NCBI GenBank assembly: GCA_004551905.1
Contig: SFPL01000078.1
Location: 1 to 43,618 of the forward strand
Length of the DNA: 43,618 bases
Source of the DNA: Lentisphaeraceae bacterium
Lineage (GTDB): Bacteria > Verrucomicrobiota > Kiritimatiellia > RFP12 > UBA1067
Direction of reading: 5' to 3'
Part shown: piece after piece, positions 18,855-29,257 of the stretch
How positions within the stretch are numbered: the first letter of the stretch is position 1
Layout of the letters: each line of letters begins with the position of its first letter
Made by a program: the position numbers and the translations under genes
The notes under the pieces: generated by a model
The model's database searches: none
Told to the model about the DNA's origin: nothing
Seen by the model: the letters and a program-made list of their open reading frames with translations, nothing else

Positions 18855-20312
18855 TCACTTCTTGAGCCAGCACTCGACCACCGGCACCTCCACCGCCGGC
18901 TTGACGACGGGGAGCACCATGCCGCCCATGACCCCGAACTGCACGTCGTCCGCGGCCTCCGCGAGCGGCGGCTTGGCGCGGAACGTGATCTCCGAGCCGT
19001 CGTGCAGGAACTGCGCGTACTCCAACTTGTCGATGAAGGCGACGGGCAAGTAGCCCATCGGGTAGTCGAGGAGGTGGATGTAGAGCCGGCCGGTCTTCTC
19101 GTTCCAGGTGAGCGCGGCGCCGTCGGGCGCGGCGAAGCCGTCCGGCGCCATCGTGCAGCCGTAGATGGAGCGCGAGTTCACCTTCATCCACTTCGCGAAG
19201 CCGTCGAGCCGTTCCAGCGCGCGGTCGTCGAATGTGCCGCGGGCGGTGGGGCCGACGTTCATGATTAGGTTGCCGCCCTTGGAGACGGAGTGGACCAGCA
19301 GCTCGACGAGCTGGTGCACGCCCTTCCACGTCGTCTCGTCGCGGCTGTAACCCCAGCTGCCGGAGAACGTCTGGCACGTCTCCCAGGGCACGCGCCGGCC
19401 GCGCACTGTCGGCCAGATCTGCACCTTGAACTGCTCGGGGCAGATGAAGTCCCAGCCGTCCTCGGTCTCCATGAGGTCGAGGCGGTTGTTGATGATCGCC
19501 CCGGGCTGCAGCTCGCGCGTCATCTTGACGACCTTGACGGCGTCCCAGTCCTTGTACGTCTTGCCGAACTTCTCGGAGATGGGGGTGAAGTCGTACCAGA
19601 TGATGTCGATCTTGCCGTACTCGGTCAAGAGCTCGCGGATCTGCGCGTGCATGTACTCGCGATAGCGGTCCATGTTCCGCGTCGCGTTGAGCGCGGCGAC
19701 GGCGTCCTCGAGCTCCTTGTCCTTCTTGCCCTCCTTGCGCAGCCTGGTCATGAGCGGGTGCGGGTTGTCCACCGTGTAGTCCGGATGGTGCCAGTCCATG
19801 ATCGAGAAGTAGAACCCGACCCCGAGCCCGGCGCGGCGGCAGGCGTCGACGTACTCGCGCACGAGGTCGCGCCCGAACGCGGTCTTGGTGATCTTGTAGT
19901 CGGTGGTCTTCGTGTCCCACATGCAGAAGCCCTCGTGGTGCTTGGTGGTGAGCACGATGTACTTCATCCCGGCGCGCTTGGCCTGCGCCGCCCACTCGTC
20001 CGCGTCGAAGAGGTCGGGGTTGAAGCGGGGGAGGTACTTCGAGTCGTAGGTCTCGTTGTCGATCCCATCCACGGACCTCACCCACTCGTGGCGGGCCGGC
20101 GCGGCGTAGAGGCCGAAGTGGATGAACATGCCGAAGCGCGCGTCGCGCCACCACGCCATCCGCGCGTCCCGCTGCGCCGGCGTCTCGGCGGTTATCTTCT
20201 CCGGCAGCTCCGGATAGCGCCGCTTGTGCTCGCCGGCCGCCGCCGTAAGCGCCAGCGCCGCGCACGCGGCCGCAATCGCCGCCATTCCTTTCCTCGCATT
20301 GTTCCGATTCAT
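18855..20312 (-). CDS. Secreted alpha-L-fucosidase, GH29
   Basis: A 485-residue enzyme with an N-terminal signal peptide (about 1-27, ending TAAAG). GH29 features include FGMFIHFGLYA (60-70), TTKHHEGFCMWD (122-133), FYFSIMDWHH and the nucleophile Asp241 in IIWYDF. A C-terminal beta-domain (about 400-485) follows. It releases alpha-linked L-fucose from glycans outside the cytoplasm. The ATG at 20312 follows GGAAAGGAACAGG. The frame is open upstream to the fucP stop but without family similarity. FucP upstream and YhcH downstream complete a fucose-uptake module. Confidence 0.93.
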   Translation of the reverse strand: MNRNNARKGMAAIAAACAALALTAAAGEHKRRYPELPEKITAETPAQRDARMAWWRDARFGMFIHFGLYAAPARHEWVRSVDGIDNETYDSKYLPRFNPDLFDADEWAAQAKRAGMKYIVLTTKHHEGFCMWDTKTTDYKITKTAFGRDLVREYVDACRRAGLGVGFYFSIMDWHHPDYTVDNPHPLMTRLRKEGKKDKELEDAVAALNATRNMDRYREYMHAQIRELLTEYGKIDIIWYDFTPISEKFGKTYKDWDAVKVVKMTRELQPGAIINNRLDLMETEDGWDFICPEQFKVQIWPTVRGRRVPWETCQTFSGSWGYSRDETTWKGVHQLVELLVHSVSKGGNLIMNVGPTARGTFDDRALERLDGFAKWMKVNSRSIYGCTMAPDGFAAPDGAALTWNEKTGRLYIHLLDYPMGYLPVAFIDKLEYAQFLHDGSEITFRAKPPLAEAADDVQFGVMGGMVLPVVKPAVEVPVVECWLKK

Positions 20313-20479
20313 CCTGTTCCTTTCCGGCCTGACGGCCATTAACCGTTTGTCATCATTAGGACCTCGCCTACGGCGGCGAGCGGCGCCGTCGCGTGCAAGA
20401 GGCCACTGTCCAACACCATCTCGAGCCGGTGGTAGCGCCCCGCGAGCACCGCGGGGAGGCGCGATGAACTCCCGCCGAT
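20313..20479. other. 167-bp gap between fucP and the fucosidase, no gene assigned
   Basis: On the minus strand this gap has an open frame of about 46 codons that ends ATAPLAAVGEVLMMTNG before a TAA. It begins right after the fucP stop. It lacks a clear start and Shine-Dalgarno, and I do not recognise it, so it is either chance or the remnant of a lost gene. There is no recognisable extended -10 box and no strong hairpin. The fucosidase Shine-Dalgarno occupies the last 15 bases. Confidence 0.5.
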
Positions 20480-21862
20480 TCACCGATCCGCCCCCGGCTT
20501 CGCCTTCCGGCGGAAGGCGAGCGCGTACGCGAGGACGACGGCAAAGCAGATCGCGGGCACGATGAAGCTGGCCCTAAGCGACTGCGAAGAGGCGTGGAGG
20601 TTGGTGTCGACCGCCGCGTCGAACATCGGCACCAGCTTCGCCCAGAAGCCGGGCGCGTCGATGATCGACGCCATCCAAGGCGTCAGCAGCGCGCCGCCGA
20701 CGATCGCCATGATGAGGCCGGCCGCGCCGAGCTTGTGCGCGCGCGAGTCGATGCCGCCCAGTCCGATGCCGTAGATGGTGGGGAACATGAGCGACATGAA
20801 GCCGCTCATCGAGCAGAGCGCGATCACGTTCCAGCTGAACGGCAACGAGCCGACGGTGAAGATGACGTCGCTCCTGAGATACATCACCCCGAAGCTCGAA
20901 AGGATCGCGCCGAAGGCGAAGAGGGCCATCATCTTCGCCGGCTCGAAGTACTTCATGAGGAAGGTGCAGAGCCAGCGGCAAGCGATGAAGAGGCTAAGCG
21001 CGATGAGGTAGTACGATGCGCCCTGCGCCGGCGTCACCCCGAGCTCCTTCTGACAGTAGACGTTCATCCACGTCCACGCCGCGATCTGCACGCCCACGTA
21101 GAACACCTGCGCCACCACGCCGCAGTACCACTTCGGGGAGTGCGCGAGGATGGAGAGGATCTCGCCGAGGTTGGACTTCTCCGCCATCACGTGGTCGATC
21201 TCCGTCGGCTTGCGGAAGAAGAAGAAAAACCAGATCGCCGCTGCGATCGCGCAGAGCCCCACGTACGGTACGCACACCCAGAAGAGCTCGTGGTGGATGA
21301 TCGCGTTCAGCTCTTCGGCCGGCATCGCCATGCGCTCCTCGGTCGTCGCGGGGTTGAGGTTGGCGAGGATGAGCTGCTGCGCGAGGACGATGCCCGCGAG
21401 CGAGCCGAGCGGGTTGAACATCTGGGCGAAGTTGAGGCGCCTAACCGCCGTCGACTCGTCGCCCAGCGCGAGCACGTACGGGTTGCAGGTGGTCTCGAGG
21501 ACGGCGCACCCGCCCGCCACCACGAAGATGCCCACGATGTACGTCCAGAAGCTCTGCAGCACGCACGCCGGCACGTAGAGGAGCGCGCCGATCACGTACA
21601 CCCCGAGCCCGAACAGCACCCCCACCCGGTAGCCCGCCTTCTGGATCAGCAGCGAGGCGAAGATGGCGATCACCGAGTACGCGCCGTAGAACGAGATCTG
21701 CACGAAGCCGGCGGTCGACTGGCTGGTCATGAAGATCTTCTGGAACGACGGCACCAGGTTGTCCGTCATGTTGTTCAGGAGCCCCCAAAGCGCAAAGCAG
21801 CTCGTGAGCATGATGAACACGGCGAGGTATTTCTTCGGAACGACAGGGGTATCTGTTTTCAT
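20480..21862 (-). CDS. fucP: L-fucose:proton symporter-like MFS transporter
   Basis: A 460-residue major facilitator with 12 predicted membrane segments. The N-terminal FALWGLLNNMTDNLVPSFQK (about 18-37) is the hallmark of FucP-type sugar symporters, and ETTCNPYVLALGDE and NFAQMFNPLG follow. The family imports L-fucose, and also glucose/galactose in the GluP branch. The adjacent fucosidase favours fucose. The ATG at 21862 lies two bases from the predicted transcript start. No fucI, fucK or fucA lies in this window, so catabolism must be encoded elsewhere. Confidence 0.9.
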   Translation of the reverse strand: MKTDTPVVPKKYLAVFIMLTSCFALWGLLNNMTDNLVPSFQKIFMTSQSTAGFVQISFYGAYSVIAIFASLLIQKAGYRVGVLFGLGVYVIGALLYVPACVLQSFWTYIVGIFVVAGGCAVLETTCNPYVLALGDESTAVRRLNFAQMFNPLGSLAGIVLAQQLILANLNPATTEERMAMPAEELNAIIHHELFWVCVPYVGLCAIAAAIWFFFFFRKPTEIDHVMAEKSNLGEILSILAHSPKWYCGVVAQVFYVGVQIAAWTWMNVYCQKELGVTPAQGASYYLIALSLFIACRWLCTFLMKYFEPAKMMALFAFGAILSSFGVMYLRSDVIFTVGSLPFSWNVIALCSMSGFMSLMFPTIYGIGLGGIDSRAHKLGAAGLIMAIVGGALLTPWMASIIDAPGFWAKLVPMFDAAVDTNLHASSQSLRASFIVPAICFAVVLAYALAFRRKAKPGADR

Positions 21863-21870
21863 AAGTGCGA

Positions 21871-21899
21871 ATTATACACTAATTCGCGGAATCGGACAA
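21871..21899 (-). promoter_or_regulatory. fucP operon promoter
   Basis: On the minus strand: -35 TTGTCC (21894-21899), 17-base spacer, TATAAT (21871-21876) preceded by TG and followed by TCGCAC. The predicted start is near 21864, two bases from the fucP ATG, so translation would be essentially leaderless. The arms CGCGAATTA and TAATTCGC overlap the -10 region and could form an operator. Confidence 0.75.
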
Positions 21900-21925
21900 T
21901 GGGTAGGCGCGGCTCGCGGCGGCCG

Positions 21926-23218
21926 TCAGAGGCCGAGGCGGCGGACGGCGGCGAGGAGATCGGCCCTGGCCTTCTCCATCCCGACGTAGACTCCGTCGAA
22001 CTCCGCCCCCGCGCGCGATTTGTCGTAGGTGAAATCGCCGCCGACGACCGTCGCCACGACATCGCTACCGTGCATGGAGTTGACGACCAGATTCGGGATG
22101 TCCAACGCCGGCACAAGGTGCGGGCTGTCCATGTCGACGATGCAAAGATCCGCCTTCTTGCCGACCGCCAGCTCGCCGATGTCGTCGCGCCCCAGCGCCT
22201 TCGCGCCGTTCTTCGTGGCCATCTCGACGATGTCCCAGGGAGAAAGCACGGTGGGGTCGTTCGCCAGTCCCTTGTGGATGAGCGAGGCGAGGTGCATCTC
22301 CTCGAACATGTCGAGGTTGTCGTTGGAGGCCGGGCCGTCGGTCCCGAGCGCGACGTTCACACCCAGCTCCATCGCGCGCACGATCCGCGCAAAGCCGCTG
22401 CCGAGCTTCATGTTGCTCGTCGGGTTGTGGACCAGCGTCACGTCCCGCTCCGCCATGATCCTGAAGTCATCGTCCGTGCACCACACGCAGTGCGCCGCGT
22501 AACCGCCGCGGTCGAGGATCCCGGTGTCCGCCAGGTACGCGATCGGCGTCTTGCCGTGCCTGGCGATGCACTCCTCGTGCTCGCGCCTCGTCTCGCTGCA
22601 GTGGAAGTGGAGCCGCCGGCCGAGCTCCCTGTTCGCGTCGGCGAGACCGCGGCAGAACTTCTCGTCCGTGAGGTACTCGGAGTGGATGCAGGCGTCCATG
22701 TATACGTCCGCCTTCACCTCTTCGCGCATCCACTTGTTCCAGCTGCGCGTCCCCGCGATGCACTCCTCGAGGCGGCCGGGGACTATGGAGAGCCCCGGTA
22801 TGCATGTCCGCGCGCGCATGCCGACTTCCACGAACCCATTTGGATACGTCTTGCCGTTGTACATGTCGGCGACGCACGTCGTGCCGGCGGCGAGCATCTC
22901 CATCGCGCCCCACACCGTGCCAGCGTGGATGTCCTCGTCCGTCATCCTCGCCTCGACCGGGAAGATCGCCTCCTCGAGCCAGCGCTGGAGCGGCAGCCCG
23001 CCGCCGAGGCCGCGCACCAGCGTCATCGGCGCGTGGCAGTGGCAGTTCACGAGCCCCGGCATGACGAGCGTCGTGCAGGGCTCGGTCTGCGGCCGTAGCC
23101 TTATGTCGGCGATCGAGTTCCCTTCAACGACGATGTCGCCGAACCCCGTCCTGCGCCCCGGGAGCAGCATCAGGCAGTCCCTGACGACGCACCCCCGCTC
23201 AGTGTGTTCCACCTTCAT
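21926..23218 (-). CDS. MTA/SAH deaminase-like amidohydrolase
   Basis: A 430-residue amidohydrolase of the TRZ/ATZ/MtaD type. The metal-site motifs are MPGLVNCHCHAPMTLVRG (HxH, about 59-76), HFHCSET and LGTDGPASNDNLDM with the catalytic Asp. The family deaminates S-adenosylhomocysteine, methylthioadenosine or adenosine; guanine-type or triazine substrates are possible. The ATG at 23218 follows GTGGAG at good spacing. The GTG at 23239 is less likely. It follows htpG by 57 bases with no visible promoter, so it may be transcribed with the chaperone block. Confidence 0.88.
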   Translation of the reverse strand: MKVEHTERGCVVRDCLMLLPGRRTGFGDIVVEGNSIADIRLRPQTEPCTTLVMPGLVNCHCHAPMTLVRGLGGGLPLQRWLEEAIFPVEARMTDEDIHAGTVWGAMEMLAAGTTCVADMYNGKTYPNGFVEVGMRARTCIPGLSIVPGRLEECIAGTRSWNKWMREEVKADVYMDACIHSEYLTDEKFCRGLADANRELGRRLHFHCSETRREHEECIARHGKTPIAYLADTGILDRGGYAAHCVWCTDDDFRIMAERDVTLVHNPTSNMKLGSGFARIVRAMELGVNVALGTDGPASNDNLDMFEEMHLASLIHKGLANDPTVLSPWDIVEMATKNGAKALGRDDIGELAVGKKADLCIVDMDSPHLVPALDIPNLVVNSMHGSDVVATVVGGDFTYDKSRAGAEFDGVYVGMEKARADLLAAVRRLGL

Positions 23219-23275
23219 TTTTGCTCCACTGCCGTCCACATGCCGACGAATCCGCGCAAGGCTCCGCAGTCTGGG

Positions 23276-25168
23276 CTACTTGAGCAGCAGGTCTGAGAGG
23301 CGCTTGGCGAACGCGGCGCCGTCGGCGACGGGCGAGCCCTCGGCGATCAGCGCGCCATCGTAGAGGAGCGAGGCCACGTCGGCGAGCGCGGCACCATCAA
23401 GCCCCTTCATCTTCTCTACCAGCGGATGCGACGCGTTGAGCTCGAGGATGCGCTTCTCCTCCGGGACGTCCTGCTTCATCGCGCGCATCATGCGCACCAT
23501 CGACGGCGGCAGCGCGTGCTCCTGGCTGACGAGGCAGCAGGGCGAGTCGGTGAGGCGGGTGGAGAGCCGCACCTCGCTGACGCGGTCGCCGAGCGTGCCC
23601 TTCACCGCCTCGAGGAGCGGCTTCAAGTCGCCGGCGGCCTTGTCGGACGCCTCCTTCTCCGCCTTCTGCTCCTCCTCGGTGCCGAACGCCACGTCGCCGC
23701 GGGCGACGTCGACGAACTTGCGGCCGTCGAACTCGCGCAGCGACTCGACGAGATACTCGTCCACCGGGTCGCACCAGAGGAGAACGTCGCACCCGTGCTT
23801 GCGGGCGGATTCGATCACCGGCGAGCGGCGCGCGTCCGCCTCGCGCTCGGCGAGGATGTAGTAGATGTCCTTCTGTGAGGACGGCATGTCCTTGACGTAG
23901 TCCTCGAGAAACACCGTCTTTCCGGCATCGCCGCGCGCGGTCGGGTACTTCAGGAGCTTCTTCAGGCGGTCGGCTCGCGCGTAGTCGATGTGGACGCCCT
24001 CCTTGAGCAGGCTGCCGAACGCGCCGTAGAACTCGTCATAGCGCTTCGGCTCCTTCTTCTTCATCTCCTCCAGGACGGAGAGCACCTTGGTCGCGACGGC
24101 GTCCTTGATCTTGCGGATGACCGCGTCGTCCTGCAGCATCTCGCGCGAGACGTTGAGCGGCAGGTCGGAGGAGTCGACGACGCCGCGGACGAAGCGCAGG
24201 TAGCCGGGGAGCAGCATCTCGATGTCGTCGCCGATGAAGACGTTCCTGACGTAGAGCGAGAGCCCGCGCTTGCGGTCAGGCATGTAGAGGTCCATCGTGG
24301 CCTTCTTCGGCAGGAACAGGAGCGCCTTGAACTCGACCGCGCCCTCGCCGGAAAACGGAATCGTCTCGAACGGCTCCTCCCAGTCGTGGGTGAGGTGGCG
24401 GTAGAACTCGGCGTACTCTGAGTCCTTAACGTCCTTCTTCGGCCGCTTCCAGAGCGCGACCATGGTGTTGAGCGGCTTCGCCTCGCGCTCCTCGCGCGCC
24501 TTGCGGTCCTCCTCTTTCTCGTCGGCCGGAACGTCGACGCGGCGGAAGGTGACGGGATAGGCGATGAAGTCGGAATACTTGCGGATCAGCTCGGAGACGC
24601 GCCAGTAGTCGAGGTACTCGGCCTGGTCCTCCCGCAGATGCAGCGTCACCGAAGTGCCGGGGAAGTCGCGCTCGCCGTCGGAAACGGAATACGAGCCGGA
24701 AAGGTCCGACTCCCACTTGAAGGACGCGTCGCCGCCGCGCCTGCGGGTCTCCACCGTCACCCGGTCGGCGACCATGAACGCGGCGTAGAAGCCGACGCCG
24801 AACTGTCCGATCAGCTCTGGGAGCGAGTCTCCGCCCTTCTCCTTGAGCATCTCGCGGAACTTCTTGGTGCCCGAGCTCGCGATGGTGCCGAGGCTCTTCT
24901 CCAGCTCCTCCGCGTCCATGCCGATGCCGTTGTCGGAGACGGTGAGCGTGCGCTCGGCCGCATTCGCCGCGATCTGGATCTTCCACTCCGGCGAGTCGGC
25001 GGCGATCGACTTGTCGGTGAGGGCGAGGAACTTCGCCCGGTCGATCGCGTCCGAGGCGTTGGACACCAGCTCGCGCAGGAATATCTCCTTCTTCGAATAA
25101 AGCGAATTGACTACGAGGTCGAGCATCTCGGCGATCTCGGCCTTGAACTCGCAGGTCTTCTTTTCCAT
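23276..25168 (-). CDS. htpG: Chaperone protein HtpG (Hsp90)
   Basis: A 630-residue cytosolic Hsp90 homologue. The GHKL ATPase motifs are present: ELVSNASDAIDRAKF, SDNGIGMDAEEL and GQFGVGFYAAF. The middle domain (LYVRNVFIGDDIEMLLPGYL, SSDLPLNVSREMLQ) and the dimerisation domain are complete. The ATG at 25168 gives MEKKTCEFKAEIAEMLDLVV, which matches the family start, and follows a purine-rich Shine-Dalgarno. It lies downstream of groEL, separated by a strong hairpin at 25250-25279, so its expression may be partly uncoupled. Confidence 0.97.
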   Translation of the reverse strand: MEKKTCEFKAEIAEMLDLVVNSLYSKKEIFLRELVSNASDAIDRAKFLALTDKSIAADSPEWKIQIAANAAERTLTVSDNGIGMDAEELEKSLGTIASSGTKKFREMLKEKGGDSLPELIGQFGVGFYAAFMVADRVTVETRRRGGDASFKWESDLSGSYSVSDGERDFPGTSVTLHLREDQAEYLDYWRVSELIRKYSDFIAYPVTFRRVDVPADEKEEDRKAREEREAKPLNTMVALWKRPKKDVKDSEYAEFYRHLTHDWEEPFETIPFSGEGAVEFKALLFLPKKATMDLYMPDRKRGLSLYVRNVFIGDDIEMLLPGYLRFVRGVVDSSDLPLNVSREMLQDDAVIRKIKDAVATKVLSVLEEMKKKEPKRYDEFYGAFGSLLKEGVHIDYARADRLKKLLKYPTARGDAGKTVFLEDYVKDMPSSQKDIYYILAEREADARRSPVIESARKHGCDVLLWCDPVDEYLVESLREFDGRKFVDVARGDVAFGTEEEQKAEKEASDKAAGDLKPLLEAVKGTLGDRVSEVRLSTRLTDSPCCLVSQEHALPPSMVRMMRAMKQDVPEEKRILELNASHPLVEKMKGLDGAALADVASLLYDGALIAEGSPVADGAAFAKRLSDLLLK

Positions 25169-25203
25169 CTTCCCTCTTCCTCTCTCTTCTCGTTTTGAAT
25201 GCC

Positions 25204-25234
25204 GTCCGCCCTTCCCAACGCGCGCCCGGCGGAC
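25204..25234 (-). other. Second hairpin in the groEL-htpG gap
   Basis: GTCCGCC (25204-25210 on the plus strand) pairs with GGCGGAC (25228-25234), with a 17-base loop. It has no U-run on the minus strand. Together with the hairpin at 25250-25279 it makes a two-stem leader before htpG that could affect RNA processing or translation. Confidence 0.5.
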
Positions 25235-25249
25235 AGGGCGCAAAAGCGA

Positions 25250-25279
25250 GCGGCCGGCGGAGAAGTCCCCGCCGGCCGC
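25250..25279 (-). terminator. Hairpin terminator or processing site after groEL
   Basis: An 11-bp perfect stem (GCGGCCGGCGG with CCGCCGGCCGC), extendable by a G:U and a G:C pair to leave a four-base loop, begins 15 bases after the groEL stop. Downstream on the minus strand comes TCGCTTTTGC, so there is only a short T-run. It is a partial rho-independent terminator or an RNA-processing hairpin that would set the groEL to htpG ratio. Confidence 0.7.
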
Positions 25280-25294
25280 CTGCCGGTCGCGGCA

Positions 25295-26926
<1,632 letters not shown>

Positions 26927-26953
26927 TTTCTTTGGTCTCCAGTTGCTTGTTGT

Positions 26954-27241
26954 TTACTTCTCGATCACTCCCAAGAGGTCCTCCTCGCGGACGAGCTGGA
27001 GCTTCTTGCCGTCGAGCTTCACCTCGGTGCCGCCGTACTTAGGCAGCAGCACCGTATCGCCCTTCTTGACGTCGAACTTGATCTCCTTGCCCTCCTTGTC
27101 GACCTTCTTGCCGACGGCGAGCACCTTGCCCTGCATGGGCTTTTCCTTGGCCGAGTCGGGAATGATGATCCCGCCGACGACCTGGTCCTTTTCCTCGATC
27201 GGCTCAATGAGAACGCGATCGCCCAGTGGTCTGATGTTCAT
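26954..27241 (-). CDS. groES: Co-chaperonin GroES
   Basis: A 95-residue lid of the GroEL chamber. MNIRPLGDRVLIEPIEEKD begins the protein, the mobile loop reads KDQVVGGIIIPDSAKEKPMQ, and the end is LLGVIEK. The ATG at 27241 is preceded by AAGGAGAAAAGCAAAA. The open frame extends upstream another 16 codons through the intergenic repeat, and that extension is not real. It lies 75 bases after dnaK. Confidence 0.97.
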   Translation of the reverse strand: MNIRPLGDRVLIEPIEEKDQVVGGIIIPDSAKEKPMQGKVLAVGKKVDKEGKEIKFDVKKGDTVLLPKYGGTEVKLDGKKLQLVREEDLLGVIEK

Positions 27242-27268
27242 TTTTGCTTTTCTCCTTGGTTTCGTTTT

Positions 27269-27312
27269 CCGATTGCCGTCGATCGCCATCGAATGCTTTC
27301 GACCGCTTTCGA
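27269..27312. repeat. TCGA array with exact 10-bp spacing before groES
   Basis: TCGA begins at 27279, 27289, 27299 and 27309, with a degenerate CCGA at 27269. The motif therefore falls on the same face of the helix every 10 bp, between the dnaK stop and the groES Shine-Dalgarno. The six bases between motifs vary. A related, less regular set of TCGA/GATCG motifs lies in the dnaK leader (about 29280-29315). It may be a phased operator. No CIRCE element (TTAGCACTC type) is present. Confidence 0.6.
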
Positions 27313-27316
27313 CAAA

Positions 27317-29257
27317 TTACTTCATCGTGAAGTCCGCGTCGACGACATCGTCGTCGCCCTTCTTGCCCGCGTCGCCGCCGTTGTTGGGCGGCGGCGTGCC
27401 CGCGCCCGGAGGCGGCGTGCCCGCGCCGGCGCCCGCGGCGCCCTGCGCCTGCTGGGCCGAGGAGTACATCTCCTGAGCCACCGGCTCCATCGCCTTCATC
27501 AGCGCCTCCTGCTTCGACTTGATTTCGTCGAGCGGGGCGGCCGGCTGGCGGCCGAGCGCGTCCTTCAGCTCCTTGAGCGCGGCCTCGACCGGCGCCTTCT
27601 TGTCCGCAGCGATCTTGTCGCCCGCGTCCTTAAGCGTCTTCTCGACCTGGAAGGCGAGCCCGTCGGCCTTGTTGCGCTCCTCCACCTCCGCATGGCGCCT
27701 CTCGTCCTCGGCCGCGTGGGCCTCGGCGTCCTTGCGCATGCGCTCGATCTCCTCCTTGGAGAGGCCGCCCGCCGCGGTGATGGTGATCTTCTGCTCCTTC
27801 TGGGTGCCGAGGTCCTTAGCCGAGACGTTGAGGATGCCGTTCGCGTCGATGTCGAACGTGACCTCGATCTGCGGCACGCCGCGCGGCGCCGGCGGAATGC
27901 CGTCGAGGTTGAAGTTGCCGAGCGCCTTGTTGTCCCTGGCCATCTTGCGGTCGCCCTGGAAGATCGCGATCGTCACCGCCGGCTGGTTGTCCGCCGCGGT
28001 CGAGAAGACCTGCGACTTCTTGGTCGGAATCGTGGTGTTGCGCTCGATGAGCGGGGTGAGGACGCCGCCCAGGGTCTCAATGCCGAGCGTGAGCGGGGTG
28101 ACGTCGAGCAGGAGCACGTCCTTCACCTCGCCCTTCAGGATGCCGCCCTGGATCGCCGCGCCCATCGCCACCACCTCGTCGGGGTTGACGCCCTTGTGCG
28201 GCTCCTTGCCGAAGAGGCTCTTCGCCTTCTCCTGGATGAGCGGCATGCGGGTCTGGCCGCCGACGAGCACCACCTCGTCGACGCTCGAAAGCTCCGCGTC
28301 GGCCATGCACTTGCGGCACGGCTCGGAGGTGCGGTTGACGAGGTCCATCGTCAGCGTCTCCAGCTTCTGCTTCGTGAGCGTCGCGGTGAGGTGCTTCGGA
28401 CCCGTCGCGTCCGCCGTGATGAACGGCAGGTTGATGTCGTACGTCGTTGCCGTCGACAGCGCGCACTTCGCCTTCTCGGCCTCTTCCTTGAGTCGCTGGA
28501 GCGCCATCATGTCGTTCGCGAGGTCGATCCCCTGCTGCGCCTTAAAGTCCTCGATCATCCACTTCATGATCGCCTGGTCCAGGTCGTCGCCGCCGAGGTG
28601 CGTGTCGCCGTTCGTCGCCTTCACCTCGAAGACGCCGTCGCCGATGTCGAGGACGGAGATATCGAACGTGCCACCGCCGAAGTCGTAGACCGCGATCTTC
28701 TCGTTTTTCTTCTTGTCGAGACCGTACGCAAGCGACGCAGCGGTCGGCTCGTTGACGATGCGCTTCACTTCAAGGCCCGCAATGCGGCCGGCATCCTTCG
28801 TCGCCTGACGCTGCTGGTCGTTGAAGTACGCCGGCACCGTGATGACCGCCTCGGTGATCTTCTCGCCGAGGAATGCCTCCGCGTCCTCCTTCAGCTTGCG
28901 GAGCACCATCGCGGAAATCTCCTGCGCCGTGTAGGTCTTGCCGTTCACCTCGACCGCCGCGTCGCCGTTTGGCGCCGCCACGACCGTGTAGGGCATCATC
29001 TTGATCTCGCTCTCCGGCAGCTCGCTGAAACGACGGCCGATGAAACGCTTGATCGAGTAGATCGTCGACTTCGGGTTGGTCACCGCCTGGCGCTTCGCCG
29101 CCTGGCCGACCAGCGTCTCGCCGCTCTTCGTGAACGCCACGATCGAAGGCGTCGTGCGCGCGCCCTCCTTGTTGGGAATGACCGTCGCCTCGCCGCCCTC
29201 CATCACCGCCATGCAGCTGTTGGTCGTGCCCAAGTCGATTCCAAGAACCTTTGCCAT
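27317..29257 (-). CDS. dnaK: Chaperone protein DnaK (Hsp70)
   Basis: A 646-residue Hsp70. The nucleotide-binding motifs are GIDLGTTNSCMAVMEGG, YDFGGGTFDISVLDIGDG and VGGQTRMPLIQ. The substrate-binding domain (DVTPLTLGIETLGG) follows, and the variable tail contains a direct repeat of GAGTPPP before the DADFTMK end. It is the first gene of an unusual dnaK-groES-groEL-htpG run. Neither grpE, dnaJ nor hrcA is nearby. The Shine-Dalgarno AAAGGAG lies upstream of the ATG. Confidence 0.98.
   Translation of the reverse strand: MAKVLGIDLGTTNSCMAVMEGGEATVIPNKEGARTTPSIVAFTKSGETLVGQAAKRQAVTNPKSTIYSIKRFIGRRFSELPESEIKMMPYTVVAAPNGDAAVEVNGKTYTAQEISAMVLRKLKEDAEAFLGEKITEAVITVPAYFNDQQRQATKDAGRIAGLEVKRIVNEPTAASLAYGLDKKKNEKIAVYDFGGGTFDISVLDIGDGVFEVKATNGDTHLGGDDLDQAIMKWMIEDFKAQQGIDLANDMMALQRLKEEAEKAKCALSTATTYDINLPFITADATGPKHLTATLTKQKLETLTMDLVNRTSEPCRKCMADAELSSVDEVVLVGGQTRMPLIQEKAKSLFGKEPHKGVNPDEVVAMGAAIQGGILKGEVKDVLLLDVTPLTLGIETLGGVLTPLIERNTTIPTKKSQVFSTAADNQPAVTIAIFQGDRKMARDNKALGNFNLDGIPPAPRGVPQIEVTFDIDANGILNVSAKDLGTQKEQKITITAAGGLSKEEIERMRKDAEAHAAEDERRHAEVEERNKADGLAFQVEKTLKDAGDKIAADKKAPVEAALKELKDALGRQPAAPLDEIKSKQEALMKAMEPVAQEMYSSAQQAQGAAGAGAGTPPPGAGTPPPNNGGDAGKKGDDDVVDADFTMK

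Noticed and set aside
20313..20483. Start at 20483 of the fucosidase, giving MNRREFI like a Tat signal
   Set aside because: It would be followed by low-complexity Arg/Pro/Gly sequence, and a proper signal peptide with a Shine-Dalgarno is found at 20312.
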